The position numbers were made by a program, and so were the translations under genes. 64,000 nucleotides of DNA from Casuarina equisetifolia (taxonomy: Eukaryota > Streptophyta > Magnoliopsida > Fagales > Casuarinaceae), in NCBI GenBank assembly GCA_028551475.1, contig CM052355.1:23959580-24023579 (forward strand), read 5' to 3'. This document shows positions 25,801-38,594 of the stretch, in pieces (the stretch's first letter is position 1; the number at the start of each line of letters is the position of its first letter). The notes below the pieces were generated by a model. The model searched no databases. It worked only from the letters and a program-made list of their open reading frames with translations, and was not told the DNA's origin.

Positions 25801-28800
25801 AGCTGCGGCATTATTTCTTTGCATCAATGAACTCTATAGCATTGAGTGATTCATACTACAGTAACTAGTTCATGATTTTTACAGTATTGGGTTTTCGTAA
25901 TTGAAGTTTTGGGGGGGGTGTCAATGTTTTAGCCCCTCTTATGAGGAGTAAGTGCAATCCTTATGATTACCCTCAGCAATGTCCTTTTGGAAGATTGTTT
26001 TCTTTGGACTCAAGCAGAAATCCTTGATCTTTTACATGTTAACTGGCATCATGAATATATCTTTCTTGATGACTCATCCTTGCTGACATTTGAAGAAGTT
26101 TGAGGCTCCACATTACACGCTGAAGTTGGTCTTCCTCTACCATGCGCTTCAATTGGTCACCTACCGGATATTGTATGATCAGTGGTCTTCCATTGGTGGC
26201 ATGATTTACATAAAATCAAAACCACCAAAGAAGTTATTTTCACTAATGTAAATGTGACAGTACGACCCAGAATGCTCAATGAAAAGTATAAACATAAAAA
26301 TGACATCCTAGATCATGTAAGGAATTAATGCAACCAAAAGAGCAAGAGAAAACACCTAATGCTCAGATTCAAACCAAGATCAGTTCTTAGGTGTAATAGC
26401 CTGGAGAATCTTGGCTTTGATTTTGACCCTAACCCAAAAACTGCATGTGAAATTTCTAGAGAAAAAAAAAGGAAAGAAAAAGAAAAGGCCATCATACTAT
26501 CCTGGAAGCTTGAAAGCAGATATGCCTTAGACTTTGTGCATCATTCCACGCCAAAGCTTCATATAATTGCTCCCCATATAACAACCTGTTCTCAGCTCCC
26601 TTAGGTTGTGACATAGGTCATGGTACAGTATTTCTGGAAGTCATTCAGATGGAGCTTCAATCTTTGGCTGACTTTCTTGGAATCATTCCAGTTTCATTCC
26701 TAGAGTAACTAAGTTGTTGAGGCAAATGGCTGATGTAGTTAAGACATTGAGCATGTTAAATCATCTTCTCGTATATGTCATTTGACGATGTTATCTAGTT
26801 GATTCTCTGTCTCTCCTTTTCTATTTTTCCTTCTTATTTGTTTTTCTTTTCTTCATTCAACAGTAATCTGCAATTTTTCTTCTTTCTTATTCTTGTGCTT
26901 GTCTTCAGTTCAACATTTTTTATGATGTTTGGGAATTTGATTTTATCAAAATTGCACTTATGACCTGCTGTAGCTTCCATTTAGAAATCATCATTTAGAG
27001 ATTCTTAGACTGCCCTAAAGCAGCTCATAGGAAGGTTGAGTGGTGATTTTGGAATCTTGCGGGAGCACTTTTGTGGTAGAGCCCACAGAAGATTGCTGGA
27101 ACATATCATGCACACATTGTTTTGGACAAAGATCACGGACAGGGTTAATTCACGGGATCTGATTTCTATGTTGGCAGGTTATTTTGTATACTTCGTATCT
27201 ACACTTGTTGCTACTTGTGAGGAGTGGCTTTGCTGGTCTAATGTATGTGGGTTTATTCTCATGGGTATGTTTCCCATTGTCGCTATAAATAGATACATAG
27301 CTTCAATATCTGTTTCAGAGTGTTTATTGGTGTCTACTGATGGTTTCATTGACGAAATTTCTGCAGCCTACCCCAAAATTTTATTTCTAGCAGCATTTCT
27401 CCTTCTCCTATCCTTCTGGTATGGTTTATCATAATTTGACAAGTTATTCTTAGTTTTTGAAAATGTGACTTTTTTGGTCTTTTACTAATAGTTTTTGAAG
27501 TTATCATTAACATGATTTTAGTTGTCAACTAGGACGTTGTAATGATTCTGCCCTCCAACCTTGTAAATAGCAGTCAGCTTTGTCATTATGAAATACATGT
27601 TTCCGACTCTGCCTTTGTTATCAATGCACTTTCATTGACATGTATTATTGCGTGTACATTTGGTAACAGAATTATAATGCGTGCAGTGTATGTATTTAGC
27701 ACTTTCCTTTTGTACTTCTTGAATCAGATATCTTTAGCATGGTAAAATCTCATTTAGGGCATGTCTCGGTTCACATTAAGATGTCCAAAAAAATACATAA
27801 ACACATGCAAGCACACATATGATGTGCTTATCAAACATGCAAATATTATCTTATGCTTGTTACAATTAAATACTTACGCTGAAATGAAATTGAGTTTTGT
27901 AAACCAGAGGATGTCATAATTTAGGAGAGAGTGGATGCTTTATGTGGATGTAATACCAAAAAATTAATAAACTTCACATTCTTGCCCTTTATATTCTTTA
28001 GCTATATTAAGGAATGGCAAATAGATAATGTCAGCATCTAATACATGTTACTTATTCTTGTTGCTGCATTAGATTTCTCTTGTCTGTCCTTTTGCATTAT
28101 ACTGTTATTTTATATCTGTGTTGGAAGTTCACTAATCTATAATATGTTGATGTTCTGTTCTAGTATTCCATAGAGATTCCAGTAGGGAAATCTTTATGGG
28201 TGTGATAGGGTTTTTCTTGATAAGTAATTTCCGTGACTATATCAATACTGCTTTTGACATCTTACCTTTCACCTTGCTATTGATCTCAAAAAAGGATATT
28301 TAGCTGTAGAAGTCTGTCCCTGCTCTCATGCTCAGGTTGGATGGGTAAAATGGAGATACGAACACATAGTGGTTAATCTGTCTATTCTATTGACACAATC
28401 TGGAAAGCATACGGGCACTTAATCCCCATAGAGTTAGCATGTTCAGATTGTTATACTTACAATGGCAGATTTGAATCTATAAGGAATTCACATACTTCTG
28501 TGGACAATGTTTTAACAGGGTCGACCTCTGCCATCAGACAAATGATGAAGAGGATGATGATGATGAAACTAATATACAGCAGGCCTTGTTGGAAAATTTG
28601 AAGAGTATGGTTAGGTCATCAAACACAGATGGGCATCGGAGATGTTGCTCATTCCGTGGGATTCAAATTGGAAGCAGGCAAAAATTTGTGATTGTGGTAT
28701 GAGAAATGGAACTTTTGGTTTAATTATCTTCTCTTTGGTATGTTTGTTTCTTGGCTTATTAGTTGTAACAGACTATTTTTGTCACCTTTTCTGGTTTCCT

Positions 28801-31800
28801 GAAACTTTGGGGATTGTTCTACTGCTAGGTTGCTGTGCTTGCTTTTGTATTAATGATGTCATTCGCTGTCATAATCTGGATTGGTTTGGGCCAGAACCCT
28901 ATAGATTCTGCAGTGGCTGCTCGGGTATGTATTGTTTAGTTGATTAGTGGAAAATTGCTTTAGCTTTCATTTGCTGAGTAAATCATTGTTACAGTCCATG
29001 AATGTTTTTACTTTAGTCTGAATGCCTTATTTTATGGCAAGTGCTCACTTATGACTTTAATCAACTGATGGGTCCTTGATGACTTTGAGGCAAATGCAAG
29101 TCAGCCGAAACCTTCTTTTTACTTAGACAGGAACATGACCAAAACCTTCTCTGTGATTTTGTGTAAATTATGGCTGGATTTAGAGACTCCATGTTAACAT
29201 CAGTTTTGGGATTAGTTATGTGATTTGAAAGTTTAATCAGGTAATCAACTAATTGTAACAGTTTTGTGCTTGCACTTCTATGGTCATAACTTAGTACTTT
29301 CTTGGTCAAATTTTGGGGGGACGGTTATATGATTTGGCTACTTATGTGCTCTAGTCAGTAAAAACTGTATGTACTATATTTTGCAAAGATGAAGTAGCAT
29401 GATTTATCTCACAACATTGTAAGAAATTTATTACTGTGCTTCTATAACCCTAAATAATGTGGGAGAACTGTAAAAGGTCATTCTTCTACTCCAAGCTTTT
29501 TACTTGGTCAGCTGTTCAATATATGTTTTAGAAATAGTATTTAGATGCGTGAGAGAAACAAATTGCCTGTCTTCTGATGGAGTGGTATCGTTTTCCTTTT
29601 GAACCATTGGTATTGAATCCCTTAAGACATAGCAAACCCTTAGTGATTTGCTGTGTATGCATGTGATTTTTTTAATATATGTACCACTCATGGATCAAAC
29701 ACGCATGTAAGTTGGTGATGCACTGATATCTTTCATGATACATTGAACCATTGGCTTTACTTGAGGAAAGTATGTTGTTGTTCACTGGTGTATCTGTTTG
29801 GCTATGCCTATTTGCCTGTTTGTGCTAAAAAAATTGGTTGGTGGATGCTTTTCTCCACATTATAGATAATATGTAACATTGACCCTCTGGCTGGCTCAGA
29901 AAAGATTTTTTTTTTTTGATGATTAAATACTTTTTTCCAGATCTCCTAATGCATGTATTCTTTTGCTATGGCAAATTAGTAATAAGAGTAACTTGAATTA
30001 TTGGGCAGGTATATGAAGATTTTCTTGCTGCAGTATTCCTTTCTCTGGGAGGGGGATTAGGTTGTTATGGTGAGTGAGTTTCATTTTAGTTACTTTTCAT
30101 TATGTTATGCTTGTTCTCCCATATGAAGTTCTTTCTTTTCAATTTCTTAATTTTCCTGGCTGGCATCCTCTTGTTGTTTATCTATGTTAGTTTTTGGTCC
30201 TTATATAAACTTTGCTCTATGCGGCGTGTGACAAAATGACTTGCTGTGCTAATTCTGGGAGACGCTGGAGATACTTAAAGCTTTTGAGCTAGGCTGTAGT
30301 GCTTCATAATGTCCATAACCTTTGCAGTTGTTTTGTGGCCCAGCTTCAATTAAACCTTCTTTTTTCTTTTTTTGCCCCCTCTTAAAAGCAACCCAATATT
30401 GAGGTCTTGTCAAAGCCCTAAAAGGGTTTAATAACTTCTTTTATGTAAAACTATCCATAATCTGATGTTTGTTCCCTTCTTCTTTGTTAGTCATACTTAT
30501 GCCATTATAGTCTCTCCTTGTATTATAGCAACATGGTTTTGTGGATTCAAAATGGCCATTTAGGTGAAATTTGTTGATTGAACTGCCTAAGAAGCTGTAG
30601 CAGCTTGTATGTTCTACTTGAGAATTTTGTCAGGTCTTCTCTTTATTATAGTATAAGCTGGGGTTGTTTTGAGTTAGATGACTTCAACGTGGTACAGCTG
30701 GACTTTGTAATTCTAAGTTTAGCAATCTTACTGTTTCCTTTCTCATCTCCAGTTTGTAGGTTGTGGATTGATCAAAGGTGATGTTTTCCTTCTTCCTTTT
30801 AATTTAAGTATCTATCTTCATTTGAATTCCGATTTGGCAATCTTAGCAGGACTAGCCTTACTTTTAAGCGGCACAAAGTCAAGGTTGTGTGTGGATATGT
30901 TTCTGTGTAGGAGGATTATCTTTTGAGTATGTGATCTGGCATGTTTGTTAAAAGCTGTGGAAAAAAGATCAAACTTTCATAATTTGCTTATTGATGAATG
31001 TTTTGCCTAAGTTGATAGGAAGTAGAAAAATTAATACCTCATATTCTTTGATGCTCCCCGTGTTGTGGGTCCATGGATTCCTTTTGATGGATGAAATTGT
31101 GCATGGTTTTCTTTTCCAATTGAATGAAAGGAACAGTGATGATTTGGCATGAACGTAGGCCTTCTGATATGATACTTGTATATCGTTATTCCCAGAAGTT
31201 TGTAATGACGAGATATTTATACTGTCTTTATATGCTAAGATATGTTATATGTTGGACATTGTGAGGATCTTCAGTTTCCTTTATCGAGAAGGTTATTTCT
31301 TTTTCTTTTACCCTTGTTTCTGCAACTATTTTGGGGGAAAAAAATTAGGAATTTATCGTTGTTGGTTACATGTGATCCTTTATCCAGCTTTAAGGAGAGT
31401 AAAGGGATTAATAGCATTATTTATTCTGTCATGGGAAATTATCTGACCTTAAGACTAACATATCTTTCTTTTTGAAATATAGCTATTGTGCCCTCAAAAA
31501 GATTCTTGATCTGGAATTCTGTGCCTGCTTTCTCTGAGTCATGCAATTGATTTGGCGAAGACTAAATCAGCTTTTGCTTAAATACAATCATTTTTTATGT
31601 ATTAATATTTGGATTCCTGGGGAGTTTTCTGGTACCAAATCCATTCCCGGGAGATTTTTCTTCTTTACAATGTACAAAACAATTCCCACTTTACATACTC
31701 TTGTCTTGCACACAATTTTTGTTGCCAAGTAGTATTATGCATTATATAAATAAGGACAGAACTGCAAGTTGGGAAGATGTCAGGGGAAAAAAAAATATCA

Positions 31801-34800
31801 GAAAGGGGTATGCAGGTTCTAAAATCCTAGACAGCTTGATTAAATAAGAATTTAGGATTTGTATGTGGTTTTTTGTTAAATGATATATCTGGTGTTAGAG
31901 TTGACTTGCTGATTTGATTTGTGCCACACATCTATTCCAGTTATAGGTTTCTGAAATCTCACCTCCAATGGCATGTAATACCTTGGAAAATATGATTATT
32001 ATCGTTGTTTTTATCTCATTAGTCTCAATCAAATCGGCATAAAATGTTGATGTGGATTCTGAGCTTTGTTGACGTCCATGCTGAAAGAATTCTAAAAGAT
32101 TAGCAGAGAGCATTTTCCCTTTTTCCTTTTTTCAAAGTTTGGTTTCACAACTTATTCATATTTTGGTTAAATATTTTACATGTTGGATGTCACTTGTGAA
32201 TGAAAAACTTGAATTCATTTGTGAAGGTTAACGTTAAAATATTAATAAAATGTTTAAAATGATTTTTTTTTGTTAGTTAAATATTTTGGGGTAATTATTT
32301 ATTTCACAGTGGCTACAGCATTTCCCACTAACTAAGCTGGTGGTTACTTGGAGTTAGCAACGGGACATTCTGAGAATAAAGTACTTGGCCTACAGTTGCC
32401 TGGCTTCCATGTCTGTTTAGTCTGTTCAATGATGCAATATGTGGGACATATAAACGTTGTTAGTATGTCATCTAGGGCGTTAAGATGGGTTGTATTGCTC
32501 TTTGGAGGACATTAGAGGCAAAAAAAAAGGTGATTATGCGATCTCAATGGTGGGCATGAAGATTTGGCATAAAGCCTTTACTTTTTGCACTAGTACTGTT
32601 GAGTGTAGTCATATTCAAGATGCAGTACGAATGCATGTGCATTTCCTTGACAACACTGAGTTTGCTCTATGTTAGAAATGTGGAAAGACACATTTATATC
32701 TGCACATTTTGGTTTAATGTAGAATTGAAGTTGAGACTAAATAAAGCAAGGGTGGGTATTAAAGGATGAGGGGGAAAGCTGAAAGATTCTCTGATACGGT
32801 TGGATGGTTTAACTATTTAGATCGTCAACCTAATATAGTTGGGATGAGCCTTTTTTGCATCAGAATTGTCCAGCCGACCTGATTTTTGTTTTGTTTTTTT
32901 TTTTTTTTTTTTCTCTTGAATCTTAGATAATTGAGAACCTCTGTAGATGCATGTTTTCTCTTGTGAATTTGTGCATAGCCAGTAGGACTTTGTGTGTTAG
33001 AATAAAATTATGCAAATGTGTTAAGAGTAGATTTTTAAGTAAGTAATGAAGTGACTTGACTCACTTCAAACCTATGTATTGTCTGCTACTTAAAGGAAAC
33101 AAGTTGCTAATATCATTGTCATCAAAGAACTTTTTTTTTTCCTCGTTTAAGCAGCTTCTTTCCTATGGGTGGTTTCTCTCTATTTCATTTTTATTATTTC
33201 TTGTCTTTGATGTCTTCTCCCTCATCCTAGACGTATCAAAGTAAAGGGAAAAGAAAAAGTGGATCTATATCTGTCCCCGCAAATCAGTTATTTAAAAGCA
33301 TGATCGTATTTTAGAGCAGCTTTTGCACTGAATTTGTATTTTTTGTTATGTACCTTATTTTTTGGCTGATTTAACTCTTGTTCTCTTACTTCGTCTCTCT
33401 TATGAATGTATCAGGTCTTATGCTGTTCTTTAAATTGAAGAAAGTACGGTCTGAGCAAGCTTTATCAGAGATGTGGAAGGTATTCCACTGATTACTGTTT
33501 ATGTTTTTTTTTTCCTTACACTGATTGTTTGGATGAAAATGTACAATGGTTATGGTATTGTTGTCAGTACTTTATATTATTTATAGAATATTTTCTCTGA
33601 AACGTCATAGTCTGTTTACTTTCTTGGACTCCTCTATAGTCGATTGTCTCTGTTAAATTATGTTTTTATAGATCCAAGCTATGTCAAATGGGAGATCAAA
33701 TTTTCAAGTCTTTGGAAATTACTACCTTATGCAGGTTGCTGGATTAGCAGTTGTCTCTGTTGTCTGTTTTACAGCTAGTACTTCAGTTGCTCTTCTGACA
33801 GATATTCCTGTAAGACAGATTGATCAAAGACCTTCCTACCATTCCCACTGTTTCTTTCCCCAAGTTTAGCATATGTACTACTGTTCTTACTTCGCTTTAA
33901 ACTTATTGCAGCTTTTTTATCACTGGCATCTGAAGAAAGTAAATGGAGCAAAAACACTCATTTTTCTGATTTTGTACTACTTCATAGGTACTTCCTGCCT
34001 CTTGTGGATCAATCTAAGCATCATAATATTATCTGTTGTACATCAACAAATTGAAGAATGCATATGGCAGAAATTAGTCCTAAACTGAATATTAGGTTAT
34101 GTCTATCAACATTATCAGCTAAGTTCGGATTTTGGGTTTCTTCTACGGGTGATTTTTGTTATTGCTTCCTTTGAACATTTTGGAAGCATGCAAAAGAGTT
34201 AAACCTAGAGACAGTGCTAGTAGTTACTCAATAATTTATTTGTGGATGAATGCAGAAAAAGAATTCTCGGTCCTGGTCCTCGTCATGTGATTATGTTTTC
34301 ATATAGAATCTTATGTTGTAGCTTCCAAAGCTGTATGATCTCCACATACACATATTTTTACACACATACACACAGAGGCAAACATTTGTTTAAATGCACA
34401 CACGCACACCAGCACACCTGCACATGTGCAAAGAAGAATACCTACTCTGATTATCTGCATGATTGAATTTGACATTTCTGATCAAAAGAGCTGGCTATTG
34501 GGGGAATAGTGTCAAAATAAGGTCCATAGATGATAGATGTTATCAACTAGCTGTAGGTGGCCAACCAAATTCTTGATGTGTGGCAGTATCTGTTGGCCTT
34601 TATGTAATAAGCTTGGTGCAAATGCGAGTGCTCTGTTTTGGAAGAGCGCTTGATAAGTCACATTCCATATACGAGTCCATGTTTGGAATTGTTGACAAAT
34701 AACATGTGAGATAGTCAATAGTGCGACTGGAATCAAAAACTTGTGGTTTTGTAAGTTTTTATGCACAAGGAGATCAGAGATGTATATTTGAATGGTGTAA

Positions 34801-37229
34801 ACACCCATTAACATTATCTTGGAGCATAATCTGGCCAGTCGAATCCTCCTTTCAAATATCCCTGAAGTTGGTGGAAAGATGGTTATGATGCTGTCTTGCT
34901 TAGTATGCAATTGACTAAGCCTTTTAGAATCGGTGATAAGCATTTTATCGAATTGAGGCTTGCATTATCTAAATGGAAGATAGGTATTCCTCTGTTTTCA
35001 TCTTTATTTATATAGTTAGCTCATTAGTTGTTCACGGAAACTGTAGCTCATCAGCGTCACAGGCAGTCTAATCATTGTCATCAGCGTGTAACTATCACCT
35101 TTCAGAAAACCCATAGGATTGTCAGTAGGAAATTCATTAAGAAGTGATGCAACAAAAGGAGCGTGATAGTTTTTGGCCAGGTATTGGACCAATGGGATAG
35201 TGGTGCAATTCCCATAGCTGAGGGAAGAAGATTTTCATAGGATGCAATATGATAATGAGCTTATTGAACTCGTAAATGGAAAGGCACTTGTATTAAGTGA
35301 GTGAGTACGACAATTGGTTGAACATTAGTATTTTAGGTGAAATTGGTCATTGCTTTTCTTTTTGATGTGGTTTAACTTCAAACTGGTGTTCTCTTCGTAG
35401 TAAAAAGTAAGGAAATTTCCATTTCTTTAATGTTGTTGATTTGTATTTGTGCCTGCATGTGCATCTTTTGTTGGTAGTACCAGCGTTTGTATTTGGTGCT
35501 CTTAGTTTTCTGTTCTTTATCTTCGTTACATCACTATCTGTCAACTATGGCAATTTGATCATGAGGTGTTTCTTGCTAGGTTTTTCTGTGCCTTCAGCCT
35601 TTGTATTATGGATCATGAGAGAACTGCCACCGCCACTGAAAGTTCACAAACCAGAACAACCAAGAGCTGTAACTTTTATTGGCCATGGAGCAGGAGACCC
35701 ACATCCTCCACGGCGTTGGGCTAGTGTGACAAGTTCAAATAACCAGGTTTCTTCATCATCCTATTGTTTCTAGTGGACTAAAATTTTTTATTTGAGTGGT
35801 TCCCAACAGTCTTTTATTTATTTATTTATTTATTTTATTTTATTTTAAGCAGCCTCTAAAACACAAGAGACAACTTGAGTGATTCCCAAGATTGACCTTT
35901 AGGATGTGTTTTGGATGCTAAAATTGTCTCAGAATTTATTGAAGCTTCTTCTCTCTTGTTGTCCTAGTTAGTAAAGATTTCCCGTGCTATATACACTTGT
36001 TACTTGAAAAACAGTCTGTTCAAATAGTTTTGTCTAATTGTTATCTATATCTACCTTAGTGATCAAAAGTTGAAAAACTTAATAAACATTTAAATTATTC
36101 ATGTCCTTGTATTGGAATTTAGCTTTATAGTTCCAAATGTACTTGATTCTTGCCATATGGGATTGATCACAAGCCAATATCTTACTCATGGTGAAACCAT
36201 GGACTTGTGCAATCCCCTTTTCCAATACAGACCAGACAACTAGGTGGTAAATCCCTGGTTCAGAGGGTTCCCCGTGTGGGATTCAAACTAGGCTGGCGCT
36301 TTCTTATTTAGTGGGGACTTTTTCACTATTCATATTTGCTTTATGGTCGTTCCTACCGATGCAAGTCTTACAAGAATTATTAGAACTGTTGTTCTACAGA
36401 AAACCAATTTTTTGAATATTGTAAAACTAAAAATTAAAAAAAATTAAAAACTCTTCCCGCCCAGAATTAGGTGAAAGTTTTCATGTTCTTAGATTTACGG
36501 CAGTGACCCTTCACCTCTACCTCCCTTTGGGACGCCGTATCAATGGCACTATGTGAGAAGTTTCACTACTGATCATAAACTGACTTGTTAGGAAGCCAGC
36601 AGGTTGGTGACTTTTTACCTGGTGCATATGCGTGTTGGACAAATTATCCAACTTACTCTTACATTGGCGAAATTCTATAGACAATCTTGATCTAACAGAA
36701 CCCCTTTTGTCCTGTTAGGCACTTATTGTAGATATGGAAGGATGGCATGCTGTTACCACCGTCAAAAATTGGAAATGAAGTTTCTTTTTGTTGACCCAGT
36801 GTTGGATAAACTGGATAAACAGTAGTGATATTTTGTCCCATGCATTGTTGATTAGAACTATGACAGACGATGAATGGCAAGGGAAACCATACCCCTTGCT
36901 TATTAGTATGTTTTAGAGCAATAATTTATAAATTTAATTATATCATGAATATTGTAATTCTCATTGTCAAGTACAGATTCAGACATCTTCTTAACAAGTG
37001 AGGCCTCTACGTCTGGAATATTTAGTTAAAGCAAAAATTAAACCTATGCAGTCAAGGCTTGAATTTGGGACCTTAGGTCTAATGCTATTCTCAAAATCAT
37101 TAATTACCTTTAAAGTTTAAGTTAATAGGAAATGATGGATTTAGTTATCTAAACTATTATCCTTATAGTATGTTTTGACTATTATTGCTACAATGTGTAT
37201 TGCAGGCATCGAAAGCAAGTCCCGTATAG
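19832..37229 (+). CDS. THH1/TOM1/TOM3 (DUF1084) family seven-helix membrane protein, 13 exons
   Basis: The spliced frame encodes 360 residues, close to other single-domain family members. Seven hydrophobic segments are visible, near residues 16-38, 57-80, 97-116, 172-195, 212-232, 248-268 and 286-315. A basic, proline-containing tail follows (RELPPPLKVH). Family hallmarks seen are SGWTRQK and HLMVGSSNLGYFVYF after the first helix, and PKILFLAAFLLLLSFWVDLC. An acidic run (NDEEDDDDETN) lies near residues 120-130. TOM1 and TOM3 are tonoplast proteins that tobamoviruses use as replication host factors; the cellular role of this subgroup is not established. It most resembles, from memory, Arabidopsis At3g59090. 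The start is the first ATG after the leader and opens directly into helix 1. All 12 introns are GT-AG and keep frame. Confidence 0.88.
20331..20594. repeat. Nested direct and inverted repeats in intron 1 of the TOM1-like gene
   Basis: A block of about 53 bases (ggtcattttt-gg-ttcctaaagagga ... ggatgca-gattaaaa) occurs at 20,331-20,383 and again at 20,542-20,594. Between the copies, GTTATGCAGATGGAAC occurs at 20,397-20,412 and 20,523-20,538. Its exact reverse complement lies between these, at 20,478-20,493. 'aacactagtagct' also occurs twice. Confidence 0.85.
22711..22996. repeat. Diverged 80-bp duplication in intron 1
   Basis: Segments 22,711-22,790 and 22,917-22,996 share the order ttagcagtta/ttagcactta, ccagtc-tttagga, actccc, tagt-aggcc and actta. 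They are separated by about 125 bases. This looks like an old local duplication or two copies of a short repeat. Confidence 0.5.
25594..25850. repeat. Diverged tandem duplication of about 110 bp in intron 3
   Basis: Copies at 25,594-25,703 and 25,733-25,850 both start ttaggagct-caaca-ttact-gtcattt and both end atttctttgcatcaatg-actctat-gc. They differ by substitutions and small indels. Confidence 0.7.
30009..37229 (+). other. TOM1-like gene, exons 8-13
   Basis: Coding exons are 30009-30069, 33415-33479, 33735-33809, 33912-33987, 35580-35746 and 37206-37229. The last exon encodes only seven residues (ASKASPV) before TAG at 37,227. Intron 8 (3.3 kb) and intron 11 (1.6 kb) are the longest here. 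Intron 11 has an AC-rich tract near 34,340-34,430 and a minus-strand open frame of 143 codons (34,512-34,943) without recognisable motifs. Exon 10 has an alternative upstream acceptor that would add 63 in-frame bases (33,672-33,734). Confidence 0.83.
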
Positions 37230-37623
37230 TGAATTTACAGAGGCAGAATTTGGAAAGCATCCTGCATCGCTTCTGACCAGGTCTACAAAAGAAATGTTGG
37301 GAAAACAGATCTACTTTACAATACTAGTCATAACTTTGACACTGCATTCCAAATTACTGAAGTAGGTGGGGAGACCTTCCTTACAAGCACTTGAATGGCG
37401 AGTGATGCTGGTGGGCTACTGCTATCTCAGGTTCCGGCATTTTGTATCGTTTTTTGTGGAGGTTGATGTAAGGGGCAACAAAGTGCACTTTTCGAAGTGA
37501 TAGCTAAAATTATGACCCATCATCATATTGTAAATTATAATTGTTAGATACAGCCACGTTATCTGTGGATATTACTCAATTAACTGATTAGCATTAGGCT
37601 ACAGGTATAGAAGATGAAATAAA
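37230..37623 (+). other. 3' untranslated region of the TOM1-like gene with AATAAA signal
   Basis: No intron or further coding sequence is apparent after the TAG at 37,229. AATAAA at 37,618-37,623 is the first clear polyadenylation-type signal, giving a 3' UTR of about 400 bases. Confidence 0.5.
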
Positions 37624-38444
37624 CGAAATATGTAAAGTTCTGTTTCATGTACTGTTTCCTTACGTTGGATGAGGGATTTTGAGGTCAAATACTTCTGAAG
37701 TTGTAACTAAAGAGATTCTCATAGAGATTTTTCTTCGTTGCATCCGACAAATTTCAACTAGAATGCATTTACCTAATGTTGAACTTGAAACGAAGTTTCA
37801 GGTCACCTTAGCCTATCATTGAGTCAAGGTGTCTTTAGCTAGACTCAAGTTCAAATTCCATTGTGGGGGAAGTCTTGTAGTATCTTTGTACCTTAGATTG
37901 CTGTTGTCGCTGTTTCTGATGTTATTTTATTAAGGTCATTGTCATATAGTAAGTTGCAACTACCATCATCACCATCGACATTGATAGAAAGCATAAGTTT
38001 AAATACAGAATTTTATATTGGTTAGAATTCGGATGGATAAAATAGATTATCTGGACTAAATTAAAGCCGGGTGGGTTTGTATAGCAATCTAGGTTTGACA
38101 CCTTACCGAGGAGTATTTTCGGTGGTCGGGACACATTGGCCGTTCTCCTGTGTGTGTTTGCGGCCATAAGGTAAAAGAACAGTTGGATGACAAGACATTC
38201 TTGGGTTGAGCCAATCCCTTTGACCTTGGAGGGGCAGAAACTGACACATTTATTATAAACAAGAAAATCCAGGTCTAAAAAGAATTTATTTAAATATCCA
38301 TATCCAAAACATACTATTCTAAAACATTGGAAAGAACTCGTCCTCTTAGTAGCACCACTGACAAGAAAACAGCCTAACAAGGTTAATACTATAGATGCAG
38401 AAAGACAAACCTCTATTATCACCAGTGGATTCCTTCCGTCGAAC
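37624..38444. other. Intergenic stretch next to the RPL26 pseudogene
   Basis: A minus-strand open frame (37,922-38,422, 166 codons) has no recognisable domain. The part from about 38,250 to 38,444 would be the 3'-untranslated sequence of the copied RPL26 transcript if the retrocopy includes it; I cannot confirm this. No poly(A) tract marks the end. Confidence 0.3.
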
Positions 38445-38594
38445 TTAATCGACGGTCTGCATGATATACAAACCTCCGCGGTAAACTTGGAGCCCCTTGT
38501 CCTTGCCTGGTGATGACAGCCTTGGAGGGGTTGATGGCGAACGTTGACGGGCGACCCATTGACCTTCTCGCGGGTGATCCACTTGATGTGGATG
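38445..38594 (-). pseudogene. Processed pseudogene fragment of ribosomal protein L26 (uL24)
   Basis: Read on the minus strand, the segment begins IHIKWITREKVNGSPVNV, matching the conserved plant RPL26 stretch around 'ITREKVNGSTVNV'. One inserted base shifts the frame into AINPSKAVITR, again RPL26. About two dozen residues (the KDRK-rich part) are then missing. A third frame gives the C-terminal KFTAE and ends MQ-TVD-stop with the TAA at 38,445. With frameshifts and a deletion and no introns, it cannot encode RPL26. The coding bias is strongly GC-rich against AT-rich surroundings, as expected for a retrocopy. The N-terminal half is absent. Confidence 0.8.

Larger units (their letters stand above)
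19832..28924 (+). other. TOM1-like gene, exons 1-7
   Basis: Coding exons are 19832-19948, 23997-24047, 24852-24885 (only 34 nt), 27178-27264, 27367-27418, 28519-28696 and 28829-28924. Exons 1 and 2 end in phase 0, exons 3 and 4 leave one base, exon 5 leaves two, and exons 6 and 7 end in phase 0. Introns 1 (4.0 kb) and 3 (2.3 kb) are long. Intron 1 contains duplicated blocks at 20,331-20,594 and 22,711-22,996 and a C-run near 23,085. Intron 3 contains a duplicated block at 25,594-25,850. No other gene was recognised in these introns. Confidence 0.85.

Noticed and set aside
34334..34432. CRISPR-like or regulatory repeat in the AC-rich tract
   Set aside because: It is an imperfect ACAC-rich simple sequence in a plant intron with no repeat-spacer structure.
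34512..34943. 143-codon minus-strand open frame inside TOM1-like intron 11 as a nested gene
   Set aside because: No family motif, promoter or splice pattern supports it. Open frames of this length do occur by chance in a window of this size.
35479..35567. Extra TOM1-like exon between exons 11 and 12 (hydrophobic VPAFVFGAL frame)
   Set aside because: Using it would leave the wrong phase at its GT donor and would break the conserved junction into SVPSAFVLWIMREL.
36173..36300. Second tRNA-like SINE in TOM1-like intron 12
   Set aside because: A reversed B-box-like word is present, but no A box at sensible spacing, no tail and no target duplication were seen.
37922..38422. 166-codon minus-strand open frame as a gene
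   Set aside because: It has no recognisable domain, low-complexity hydrophobic and mixed composition, and lies directly behind the RPL26 pseudogene, so it may include copied 3' UTR sequence.
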